From assembly GCA_021325375.1 (NCBI GenBank), contig JAJPHG010000018.1, forward strand, positions 1-64,000: a DNA stretch of 64,000 bases, given 5' to 3'. The translations under genes and the position numbers were made by a program. Shown here one piece after another: positions 43,557-50,285 of this stretch (position 1 is its first letter; the number at the start of each line of letters is the position of its first letter). This DNA is from Alphaproteobacteria bacterium (GTDB taxonomy: Bacteria > Pseudomonadota > Alphaproteobacteria > Micropepsales > Micropepsaceae). The notes under the pieces are model-generated. The model was not told the origin of the DNA, did not search any database, and saw nothing but the letters and a program-made list of their open reading frames with translations.

Positions 43557-44588
43557 CTATTGCTTCGAATCGTCGAAAGTTTCGGAGAAGGCGCGTTTCA
43601 CGCGCTCAGCCGCCTGCTCGATCATCAGCCCGCCTCCGAGCCCGAGAAGCGTCATGACGACCGCGACGCGCTGGTAGCCCTTTTCCGCGCCCTCCAGCAG
43701 GAACACGTCGGTATTGCCCGTCACGGTCAGCATGCCGGCGAGATAGAGCAAGGCGAGGGCGAAGCCGAGCAGGAGCCCCGTGCCGACCTCGATCAGCAAC
43801 TCGTTCCACGAAAAGCTCGCCGTGGGATCGAAGACCATGCGCAGATTGTTCCGCAGGATCGTGCCGAGGAGGCCGGCGAGCGCGAGCATGGCGAAGAACG
43901 AATATCCCACGACAGGAAGAGGATTGACGAAGAGGACCACCCAGCCCACGAGGCATGAGAGCAGCAAGCTCAGATAGATGCCCATCGGCAATCGCGGCTT
44001 GGTGCGGAATGTGCCGCGCGCGATGAGGGCCTGCGCCAAACGCACGACGAGACCGGCGTTCTCGGGCACCCATGCTTCGTCGAGTTTGCCGACCTCGTTC
44101 GTCAGGCTGCCCAAGCGGTCATAGTAAGGTTGGAACTCCGTCCACAACGTCTTGCCGGCGTCTCCGAAGGAGCCTATGGCGATGACGGGCCGTTCCAGAG
44201 CGAGGGCGATGTAGCCCGTCGTCAGGGCCCCGCTCCCGCCCTTGATGATCAGCACCGCGTCCGCTGCCTGAATCTGCGGAACCAGGCCGGCCCACCACGA
44301 TCCGCGAAGGCGTCTGTACGTCACCGCCAGCCGGCTGGCGTTCTGGATCTCGCCGAAGTCCGGCTCGCCGTCCGAGTCCGGGCGCAGGAAGAGGACGCGG
44401 TGGCTGCCTTCCACCTGCGCGGCGCCCTCCAGCACGAAGCGGTCGGCGGTCTTTGTCTCCGTCGATCCGACCACGATCTCGATCTTCGCGCGCGCAAGTG
44501 CTGCGCCGATCTGGCGGCAGGCGTCATGGAAGGCTTCGCTGGGGCCGGCTTCGCCTTTCGGCACCGATCCGGAGATCATGATCTTCAT
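43557..44588 (-). CDS. SLOG-domain protein with four C-terminal membrane helices
   Basis: A 343-aa protein. Residues 1-190 look like a SLOG (LOG/DprA/TIR-related nucleotide-binding Rossmannoid) domain: IMISGSVPKGEAGPSEAF, IVVGSTETKTADRFV, and AVLIIKGGSGALTTGYIALA (117-123 is the GGSG-type loop) with LERPVIAIGSFGD. Residues about 203-322 hold four hydrophobic helices. SLOG domains bind nucleotides or NAD-related ligands, and SLOG-TM combinations are predicted sensors or effectors. It overlaps sodC by four bases (ATGA), so it is translated with a periplasmic superoxide dismutase. Start ATG 44588 with GGGGGG upstream. Confidence 0.72.
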   Translation of the reverse strand: MKIMISGSVPKGEAGPSEAFHDACRQIGAALARAKIEIVVGSTETKTADRFVLEGAAQVEGSHRVLFLRPDSDGEPDFGEIQNASRLAVTYRRLRGSWWAGLVPQIQAADAVLIIKGGSGALTTGYIALALERPVIAIGSFGDAGKTLWTEFQPYYDRLGSLTNEVGKLDEAWVPENAGLVVRLAQALIARGTFRTKPRLPMGIYLSLLLSCLVGWVVLFVNPLPVVGYSFFAMLALAGLLGTILRNNLRMVFDPTASFSWNELLIEVGTGLLLGFALALLYLAGMLTVTGNTDVFLLEGAEKGYQRVAVVMTLLGLGGGLMIEQAAERVKRAFSETFDDSKQ

Positions 44589-45184
44589 GGCCGTCCCCCC
44601 TGCGCACCGCGAGCAGACGGCGCGCGTTTGCCCGCCTTGCGCGCGGCGGGTCCGACGGTGCGCACGATGACGCCGCATGCGACGCGGTCGCCGGAATTGC
44701 CGGCGGGCTGGCTCACATAGTCGTCCGCTTTCGCGTGCACGATGATCGAGGCGCCGTCGCGGTCGAAGATCGATCTCTTGCCGTTGCCGAGCGAGAACAT
44801 GTTGGTGATGGTCGAGGCGTGCAGGTTGCCCTGCGCATCGGCGAACTGGTTGGGCAGGTCGCCCGGATGCGGGCCGCCCTTCATCAGGAAGCCGTGGTTC
44901 TTCATCGGCTCGGGCGAGAAATGCGGCCCCGCGCTGGTGAACTTCACCTTGGCGTCGCAATTGCCGGACGTGTGGACGTGGATCGCGTGCGCGCCGGGGC
45001 TGAGGCCGTGGAGGTCGAAGGTGATGAGCACGCCGTGACCCGTCTGCGCGAAATCGACCGTGCCGAGCGGGGCGCCGTCGAGCCCGCTCATCTTGGCGGC
45101 CGCATGCGCTTTGCGCGCGGGCGCGGCCAGGCTTGGCCCCGCGATGAGGCTCAGGCAGAGTGCGGCGGCGATTGTCTTGTGCAT
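44585..45184 (-). CDS. sodC: Superoxide dismutase [Cu-Zn] family protein, secreted
   Basis: A 199-aa protein with a Sec signal (MHKTIAAALCLSLIAGPSLA). The metal ligands are visible in order: HAIHVHTSGNC (two Cu His), SAGPHFSPE (His), GPHPGDLPN, and SIIVHAKADDYVSQPAGNSG then RVACGVI (final His, Asp and the disulfide Cys). It should dismute superoxide in the periplasm. A basic, low-complexity tail (AARKAGKRAPSARGAQGGRP) after the SOD fold is unusual. The stop overlaps the SLOG gene start by four bases. Confidence 0.9.
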   Translation of the reverse strand: MHKTIAAALCLSLIAGPSLAAPARKAHAAAKMSGLDGAPLGTVDFAQTGHGVLITFDLHGLSPGAHAIHVHTSGNCDAKVKFTSAGPHFSPEPMKNHGFLMKGGPHPGDLPNQFADAQGNLHASTITNMFSLGNGKRSIFDRDGASIIVHAKADDYVSQPAGNSGDRVACGVIVRTVGPAARKAGKRAPSARGAQGGRP

Positions 45185-45240
45185 GGATTGTTTCCCCCTT
45201 AGATCGGCGTAGACTATATTGCAACCTTGGAGGGATGGAA

Positions 45241-45651
45241 GTGAGAAATTGGATCCTGGCCGCGCTTTTCGCGATGCCCGCCGCCGCCTCGGCTTCGCCC
45301 CTGCCGATGGACACCCCCGTGCGCATGGGCAGCGTCGATGCGGTGTGCACCGGCATCGGCGAGGGCAAGAACGATCCGCGCTGGCACACCTATCCCATCC
45401 GCGTCGAGTTCGCCGATTCCGCCGCGCATTACCTCGCCGGCGCGCATGTGAGCCTGAGCGACGTCGCGGGCACATCGCTGGCGGAGTTCGACTGCTCGGG
45501 CGCGTGGGTGCTGCTGAACGTGCCGCGCGGGCTCTATACGGTGAACGCGAAGCTTTCGTCGATAAGCGCCGCGCCCGCCAGCGCCAAGTTCCAGCCGCCG
45601 CAGACCGGACAGCTGCGCGTCGTGCTGCGCTTCGCCGTGGCCGCGCCTTAA
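45241..45651 (+). CDS. Secreted hypothetical protein
   Basis: A 136-aa protein with a Sec signal (RNWILAALFAMPAAASASP). The rest is beta-rich: VRMGSVDAVCTGIGEGKNDP, RWHTYPIRVEFADSAAHYLA and VLLNVPRGLYTVNAKLSSI, with two Cys that may pair. The repeated strands resemble a carboxypeptidase-regulatory-like or transthyretin-like sandwich, but I do not recognise a named family. Start chosen at GTG 45241: GGAGG at 45229-45233 gives seven-base spacing, whereas ATG 45235 would be too close. It is divergent from sodC. Confidence 0.7.
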   Translation: MRNWILAALFAMPAAASASPLPMDTPVRMGSVDAVCTGIGEGKNDPRWHTYPIRVEFADSAAHYLAGAHVSLSDVAGTSLAEFDCSGAWVLLNVPRGLYTVNAKLSSISAAPASAKFQPPQTGQLRVVLRFAVAAP

Positions 45652-45659
45652 AAACAAAA

Positions 45660-45687
45660 CGGGCGGCGAGGTTGCCCGCGCCGCCCG
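45660..45687 (-). terminator. Rho-independent terminator of the cold-shock gene
   Basis: Stem CGGGCGGCG (45660-45668) and CGCCGCCCG (45679-45687). Read on the minus strand the hairpin is followed by TTTTGTTTTT, a strong U-tract. It ends the csp transcript and lies between convergent stop codons. Confidence 0.85.
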
Positions 45688-45709
45688 GTCGCAGAAGTTC
45701 AAAAGCCGG

Positions 45710-45913
45710 TCAGACGGCCTTGAGATTGGACGCCTTGGCACCCTTCGCGTCGGGGACGACGTCGAAGGAAACCTTCTGGCCTTCCTGCAGGGGGCGCATG
45801 CCCGCCTGTTCGACGGCCGTGGCGTGGACGAACACGTCCTTGCCGCCGCCTTCGGGCGAGATGAAGCCGAAACCCTTCGAGGTGTTGAAGAACTTCACGG
45901 TTCCGATGGTCAT
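45710..45913 (-). CDS. Cold-shock domain protein
   Basis: A 67-aa CspA-type OB-fold protein binding single-stranded nucleic acid. RNP1 KGFGFISPE and RNP2 VFVHATAVE are intact; the C-terminus ([20 protein letters not shown]) is typical. The ribosome site AGGAAAG stands six bases before ATG. The next gene upstream is 270 bases away, a gap in which I see no ORF; part of it is probably a long 5' UTR, as csp genes often have. Confidence 0.95.
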   Translation of the reverse strand: MTIGTVKFFNTSKGFGFISPEGGGKDVFVHATAVEQAGMRPLQEGQKVSFDVVPDAKGAKASNLKAV

Positions 45914-46186
45914 TAAAGTCTTTCCTGCGTCTTGATCCGCCGGAGCGACATGCCCAGACGGCGCGGTGGCGAACGATCATCGGAAGTTTGACTGTCTCGT
46001 CCAGGCGCGCACGAAGGCGAGTCGGGAATTCAAACAGGTGCGCTTCAACTGACGTGACACCACAGCATCGGCCGCTATGTAAACTTTTTGGCGCCGAATC
46101 ACAAGATGGCGCGCGAAGGCCGCGGGAAACCGGGCCGCTTCGCGCGCGATATTGCGCTGCAAAATGCGTGATGTTTCGCGCGGAAC
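45914..46186 (-). other. Gap upstream of csp, no gene seen
   Basis: A 273-bp non-coding stretch. The part near 46080-46186 is rich in GCGCGC runs and imperfect dyads. It should contain the csp promoter and leader on the minus strand. I could not identify a definite promoter, RNA gene or repeat in it. Confidence 0.4.
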
Positions 46187-47308
46187 CTAAGGCGCGCGCG
46201 CGGCCAGCGCTTCCAGCGTGCGATAGGCATGGCCCAGATGCATTTCGGCGCGCGCACGCAATCCCGCGTCGGCGCGGGCGTGCTTGCGCGCGCTGTCGTC
46301 CGCGAAGGGCACGCCGTCGATTTTTGCATTCATCCCCGCAATGGCGCGCATCGTTTCGCGCGCCGCGTCGTCCACGGCGATGCCGAAATGTGGGAGGATC
46401 GTTTGCGTCACCGCGCCGGGCATGTCGCGATAGTTCACCGCCAGCCCCCGGTGCTCCGAGAGGAAGGCCGCCGCGCGCTCGCAGATCCGCGTGAGCACGA
46501 GCAGCGGAAGATCCTCGCTGCTCCACGCCGCGAGCTCGCCGCCGTCCCAGAGCGACGCGTAGTTCCCGCTGACCGCGGCCGCGATGCCGCCGTCGCCTTG
46601 ATAGGACACCAGCACCTCCACCGGATCGCGGAACAGGAACGCGACGGGCGTCTGCGCGAAGGCGCGCGCCGCGAGCGCGAGCGCCAGCGCGTTGTGCGCC
46701 TCGAAGCGCACGATGAGGCGGGGTGACGGCTGCCGGCCGCCATAGGCCGACATCGTCGCGCGCAACAGCGCCGCGCCGCGCGGGCCTGCGAGATCGGGCG
46801 CGGTCGCAGCCAAGGCGAGCGCGTGGCTCACCACCGGCAGCTCGGAGAGCACGCGCACGTCCGGCACGAGCGCTGACATCCGCGCCGCCAGTGTCGAGCC
46901 GCAGCGCCCGGTGTGGAAGATGAGGCCGGCCGGCGCGAAGCCTTCCCCGGCGCCGTCGATGAAATCGCCGAGGCGCATGCGCTTGCGGAACACGCGGTTG
47001 AACGGCCGCTCCATCGCCCGGCGCAGCGCGAAACGATCCAGCAGCGGACCGGGCGTGCCGACATAGGCCCAGTCGATCATGGGCTCGGGCGTGCTCGTGA
47101 GGTACACCGGCAGCCACGCCGCGGACGGCCAAGCCTTTGTATTCGCCGCGAACGGCATGAAGAACAGGGCGCCCGCAGGATCGGGCCGCGCGGCCGCCGC
47201 GCGCTGCTCCGGCGAAAGCGCGATGCCGCGCTGCGCCGCCACGCGCGCGAACTCTTCCGCGCCGGTGCAGGCCGCGAGTGCCGCTTCGGCCTCTTCGTCC
47301 ATCTCCAT
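46187..47308 (-). CDS. Sulfotransferase-like protein with N-terminal Nif11-like segment
   Basis: A 373-aa protein. The 5'-phosphosulfate loop of PAPS-dependent sulfotransferases appears as LIFHTGRCGSTLAARMSALV near residue 130; VLSELPVVSH and the 3'-phosphate-type motif VAFLFRDPVEVLVSYQGD follow. Together these support a sulfotransferase fold. The first ~35 residues (MEMDEEAEAALAACTGAEEF ARVAAQRGIALSPEQ split here) look like a Nif11-type helix-turn region. ATG 47308 has GGGG six bases upstream, overlapping the stop of the GreB-like gene nine bases away, so the two are likely cotranscribed. Acceptor unknown. Confidence 0.72.
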   Translation of the reverse strand: MEMDEEAEAALAACTGAEEFARVAAQRGIALSPEQRAAAARPDPAGALFFMPFAANTKAWPSAAWLPVYLTSTPEPMIDWAYVGTPGPLLDRFALRRAMERPFNRVFRKRMRLGDFIDGAGEGFAPAGLIFHTGRCGSTLAARMSALVPDVRVLSELPVVSHALALAATAPDLAGPRGAALLRATMSAYGGRQPSPRLIVRFEAHNALALALAARAFAQTPVAFLFRDPVEVLVSYQGDGGIAAAVSGNYASLWDGGELAAWSSEDLPLLVLTRICERAAAFLSEHRGLAVNYRDMPGAVTQTILPHFGIAVDDAARETMRAIAGMNAKIDGVPFADDSARKHARADAGLRARAEMHLGHAYRTLEALAARAP

Positions 47309-47317
47309 GGTCTGCCC

Positions 47318-47776
47318 CTAGCGGTCCACCGCGACGATCTCAATCTCGGCGCGAGGCTTCTCCATCTCGACGACGTCGCCCGTGCGCGCGCCGAGCAGGA
47401 CCTGCGCGATCGGGCTGCGCCAGCTGAGCTTGCCGTGGGCGGGATCGGCCTCGTCCTCGCCCACGATGCGGAACGTCTGGCGCCGCCCGCCGCGCGCGAT
47501 CGTAACGCTCGCGCCGAACGCTACGGTATCTCTGTCGCCGTCCGAGGGGCGCACGATCTCCGCGCGCGCCTTCTTCACGGACCAGTAGCGCAGATCGCGC
47601 TCCAGCGTCTCGCGCAGCAGGACGTTCGTCTCGGTCTTGAGCGCCGCTTCGATGCGCGCCACCTCGGCCTCGATATGCGCGAAGCCTTCGGGCGTGACGG
47701 GATTGGGCCCGTCCGCGATCATCCGCTCCGGCGGCGGCGCGTCGTTGGCGGTCTCTTTGACGAAGGCGCGGGACAT
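47318..47776 (-). CDS. GreA/GreB-family transcription elongation factor
   Basis: A 152-aa factor starting MSRAFVKE, a GreB-type N-terminus. The N-terminal coiled-coil part contains PVTPEGFAHIEAEVARIEAA and LERDLRYWSVKKARAEIV; the C-terminal FKBP-like domain shows RIVGEDEADPAHGKLSWRSP and AQVLLGARTGDVVEM. The family rescues backtracked RNA polymerase by transcript cleavage; two acidic residues at the coiled-coil tip are required, and ET or EN near NVLLRETLERD are candidates. ATG 47776 was chosen over an upstream in-frame start. Confidence 0.88.
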   Translation of the reverse strand: MSRAFVKETANDAPPPERMIADGPNPVTPEGFAHIEAEVARIEAALKTETNVLLRETLERDLRYWSVKKARAEIVRPSDGDRDTVAFGASVTIARGGRRQTFRIVGEDEADPAHGKLSWRSPIAQVLLGARTGDVVEMEKPRAEIEIVAVDR

Positions 47777-47808
47777 GGCGGTGTTTATACCCCATCCGGC
47801 CAAAGCAA

Positions 47809-47835
47809 AAAGGCCGGGCGCTGTGCCCGGCCTTT
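47809..47835 (-). terminator. Rho-independent terminator
   Basis: Perfect stem AAAGGCCGGGC (47809-47819), five-base loop, GCCCGGCCTTT (47825-47835). On the minus strand it is followed by TTTTTGC. It ends the transcript of the small secreted gene at 47858-48070 before the GreB-like gene. Confidence 0.9.
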
Positions 47836-47857
47836 CGCGTCTTGTGCGATACCGCGT

Positions 47858-48070
47858 CTAGCGCCAGTACCAGCGCCTGCAGAAGCGGTCGTGGTGATGG
47901 TTGCGCCAGCCCCATTCGCCGCAGGTGTGGCGGCGGTGGTGGACGCCGGCATGGACGCCGACGCCGACGTCACCAACATGGACTCCGACGCCGACCTGGG
48001 CCTGCGCCGTCGTGGTGGCCGTGGCGCCGAGCAGCGTCAGCGCGAAAACGGAAGCGATCAATGTCTTCAT
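47858..48070 (-). CDS. Small secreted Gly/Val/His-rich protein
   Basis: A 70-aa protein with a Sec signal (MKTLIASVFALTLLGATATT, cleaved near AQA). The mature part has repeating VGVGVHVGDVGVGVHAGVHH then a His/Trp/Arg-rich end (NHHHDRFCRRWYWR) with two cysteines. The histidines could bind metal. The family is not known to me. It is followed by a strong terminator, so it is expressed as its own unit. Confidence 0.7.
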   Translation of the reverse strand: MKTLIASVFALTLLGATATTTAQAQVGVGVHVGDVGVGVHAGVHHRRHTCGEWGWRNHHHDRFCRRWYWR

Positions 48071-48166
48071 GGGATTTCCTTTGAGGGTTTGGTTTCAAGC
48101 TTTTGTGGAATCGTCGCGAAGGATCGTGCGCGCGCGGCGGCTCGATGCGTCACACAGGCGGGGACG

Positions 48167-48358
48167 TCACGGAGGCGGCGCCTCGCTCGGCGGATCGCGC
48201 CTTTTGGTGCGCGTGACCGCCGACATGATCCCGATGCCGATGATGACGAGCGCGCCGACGATGATCCAGGTATGCGGCACATGCAGCAGATAGGCGCCGT
48301 ATCCGACGCCTCCCAGAAGGACGACGAACCCGAGCACATACAATCCAAACGACGACAT
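48167..48358 (-). CDS. Small two-helix membrane protein
   Basis: A 63-aa protein with two hydrophobic helices (SFGLYVLGFVVLLGGVGYGA and WIIVGALVIIGIGIMSAV) and a short basic, proline-rich tail (RTKRRDPPSEAPPP). ATG 48358 is chosen because homology-like hydrophobic sequence starts there; the open frame continues upstream with low-complexity basic sequence. Function unknown. It sits in a group of small envelope genes on the same strand. Confidence 0.6.
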   Translation of the reverse strand: MSSFGLYVLGFVVLLGGVGYGAYLLHVPHTWIIVGALVIIGIGIMSAVTRTKRRDPPSEAPPP

Positions 48359-48506
48359 GGCATACCCTCGGCGGAATTCCCTCAAGAACAACGCGCGGGT
48401 ACGGCGTTCGTTCCCTTGCCGGCGCGCAACGCCGAACGAAGATCTTGCAAACGCGCATCCCGGCGCGGCTTGCGCCGGCCGGGGATGTGCACATGCGACG
48501 CGTGCG

Positions 48507-48824
48507 CTAGTGGTCGTCGTGATCGCCGTCGCCGTCATGGTCCTTCATGGGATGGACCGTGATCCAGGCGTTCTTGTCGCTGTCCCAGTAGCCGTAATCG
48601 CCCGAGACGTCGTGCCAGTGATAGTGATGGGACTTCCAATCCCAATCGTCGTCATAGTAGACGACCTTCACCTCGGGATATTCGTATTTGACGCTGCTGT
48701 GCCAGCAATCGCCGCGCTCGTTGCAGACGACATAGGCCGAGGCGCTCGTCGCTGTGAGCGCCAGCACCGCCGCGCCCGCGAGCGCGCCGAACGCGCCGTT
48801 GAGAAAGAGCTTGCGTGCAGTCAT
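48507..48824 (-). CDS. Small secreted His/Asp-rich protein
   Basis: A 105-aa protein. ATG 48824 with AGGAGA seven bases upstream. A Sec signal with a basic start (TARKLFLNGAFGALAGAAVL, cleavage near ASA) is followed by VVCNERGDCWHSS and an aromatic/acidic repeat-like body (YYDDDWDWKSHHYHWHD), ending HPMKDHDGDGDHDDH. The many His and Asp residues suggest metal binding. No family recognised. It may belong with the Gly/His-rich protein at 47858. Confidence 0.68.
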   Translation of the reverse strand: MTARKLFLNGAFGALAGAAVLALTATSASAYVVCNERGDCWHSSVKYEYPEVKVVYYDDDWDWKSHHYHWHDVSGDYGYWDSDKNAWITVHPMKDHDGDGDHDDH

Positions 48825-48959
48825 GGGCTGTCTCCTAGGCTGATGTGATGAGCCCTCCAACTGCAATCGGTAACGTCGCGGACGCCGGCCGGGTTCCGCA
48901 AGTTCCGCCGGCGGAACCCCGCCAAGTTTCGGCCGCAAAAGGAACCACGCGGCGTGCGC

Positions 48960-49217
48960 TCAAGCCGTCTCGCGCGCCGCCTTGAGAAGGGTCTGCAACA
49001 TGCCCCTGGCTTGAGAAAGTTCGCCGCCGATCAGCCGCCCGATCCGGCCCAGCGCCCGCGCCTCGTTCGCCTCATCCAGCCCGCGCGCCGCGAGATTGAG
49101 CCCCCGCGTCAGCTCGATCGCTGCCGTCAGCGGCTCCTCCATGAACGCGGCATATTCGACGAAGTCCTTCAGCTGCATCCGCACAGACTTGCTCCGCCGC
49201 CGAGAAGGGCGTCGCAT
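48960..49217 (-). CDS. Small basic-tailed helical hypothetical protein
   Basis: An 85-aa protein beginning with a basic stretch (MRRPSRRRSKSVR) followed by amphipathic helices (LKDFVEYAAFMEEPLTAAIE, ARALGRIGRLIGGELSQARG). GGAG lies six bases before ATG 49217. It is divergent from the XRE-type regulator, with 41 bases between start codons. Function unknown. Confidence 0.5.
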   Translation of the reverse strand: MRRPSRRRSKSVRMQLKDFVEYAAFMEEPLTAAIELTRGLNLAARGLDEANEARALGRIGRLIGGELSQARGMLQTLLKAARETA

Positions 49218-49258
49218 GGTATACTCCGTCGAATCGTAGTCCTAAAACAATCTATGCC

Positions 49259-49552
49259 ATGAAAATGCATCTGTCAAATGCAAAAAGAACTCAGGTAGTC
49301 ATGGTACCGGTGCAGTCAAAAATGGCCCGGGCGGCGACCGGTTTGCACCTTCTCGACATAGCGGCCATGGCCAAGGTCGCGACAACGACAATCGTCCGCT
49401 TCGAAAAGGGCGAAGAATTGAAGCCGCGGACGGTCGAGGCGATCCAGCGAGCCTACGAATCTGCTGGCATAGAATTCATCAATGGCGAGGCACCTGGCGT
49501 GAGATTGCATGCGAAGCAAAAAGCGGCGTCGAAGCAGAAAAAGTATCCGTAG
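49259..49552 (+). CDS. XRE-type helix-turn-helix protein
   Basis: A 97-aa protein with an HTH domain resembling the short XRE regulators of alphaproteobacteria: ARAATGLHLLDIAAMAKVAT, TTIVRFEKGEELKPRTVEAI, then the usual tail RAYESAGIEFINGEAPGVRL. It ends in a Lys-rich stretch. No good ribosome site precedes ATG 49259; ATG 49322 (MARAATG) is the homology-based alternative. The region is AT-richer than its surroundings. It may regulate the adjacent divergent gene. Confidence 0.7.
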   Translation: MKMHLSNAKRTQVVMVPVQSKMARAATGLHLLDIAAMAKVATTTIVRFEKGEELKPRTVEAIQRAYESAGIEFINGEAPGVRLHAKQKAASKQKKYP

Positions 49553-49637
49553 AACCGGAAGCGCGCACGCGCCTGACAGACCATCCAAATGTCTTCAGCA
49601 CGTTCGCCACGTCACTCGCGGTGGCTGGGCAAGTCGC

Positions 49638-50285
49638 TCAATTGTTAACGGGTCGGTATTCCCCAGTCTCAAAATCCCGCTCGTATGCGGAGCCAATCGG
49701 CGAATCGATCAGATGTAGCCAGCTGTCGTCCCTATTGAGCACGGCACCGAGCGCAACATACTGCGCCTTGCGGGCCTCGATTTCATCATCAGTGGCTGAA
49801 CCAATGCGACCACGAATGCGCCACCCGCTATCCGGATACTTGTCGCTCTCTTCAGCCATATCTGGCTCTTCGCGATAAAGATATTCGACCGGTTCACTAC
49901 CGTCTAATACGCAATCGTCAACAAGACAACGCTCCCAATATTCACGATACTGGCGGGGGAAAGCTGGCGGCTTCGGGGCTATCCATTGAATATCAAGGAT
50001 GTGTCGGCGCTCGAATGCGATCACATCGCCCCGTTGCAACTTCCCCTTCTCAAAGGGTTCGTTATCAAGCGTTCCCGTTAGCGTCTCACCGTCGATGCGG
50101 GTGATCTCAACCCACATGCGCTCACCGCCATACTTTTCAACGTCGGTCAGCCACTCGAAAGTTAAGCGCACCGAATCTCCAACCCGAACAGCAGCGGTTT
50201 CGGATTCGCTGGGGATGAAGAAGGTGTATCGCGATTCAGCGGCGCGAACGCGTGCGTCGTCCAGGCGATAGACATCTGATCTCAC
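49638..50285 (-). CDS. DUF2314-like plus DUF2185/Imm33-like protein
   Basis: A 215-aa protein. The N-terminal ~110 residues match the DUF2314 style: [55 protein letters not shown] and [10 protein letters not shown]. The C-terminal part contains the DUF2185 hallmark [20 protein letters not shown], found in immunity-type proteins of the Imm33 group. It starts at GTG 50285, overlapping the uvrB stop by four bases (GTGA), so it is translated from the uvrB transcript. Its composition is AT-richer than uvrB. Function unknown; no toxin partner is visible. Confidence 0.7.
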   Translation of the reverse strand: MRSDVYRLDDARVRAAESRYTFFIPSESETAAVRVGDSVRLTFEWLTDVEKYGGERMWVEITRIDGETLTGTLDNEPFEKGKLQRGDVIAFERRHILDIQWIAPKPPAFPRQYREYWERCLVDDCVLDGSEPVEYLYREEPDMAEESDKYPDSGWRIRGRIGSATDDEIEARKAQYVALGAVLNRDDSWLHLIDSPIGSAYERDFETGEYRPVNN

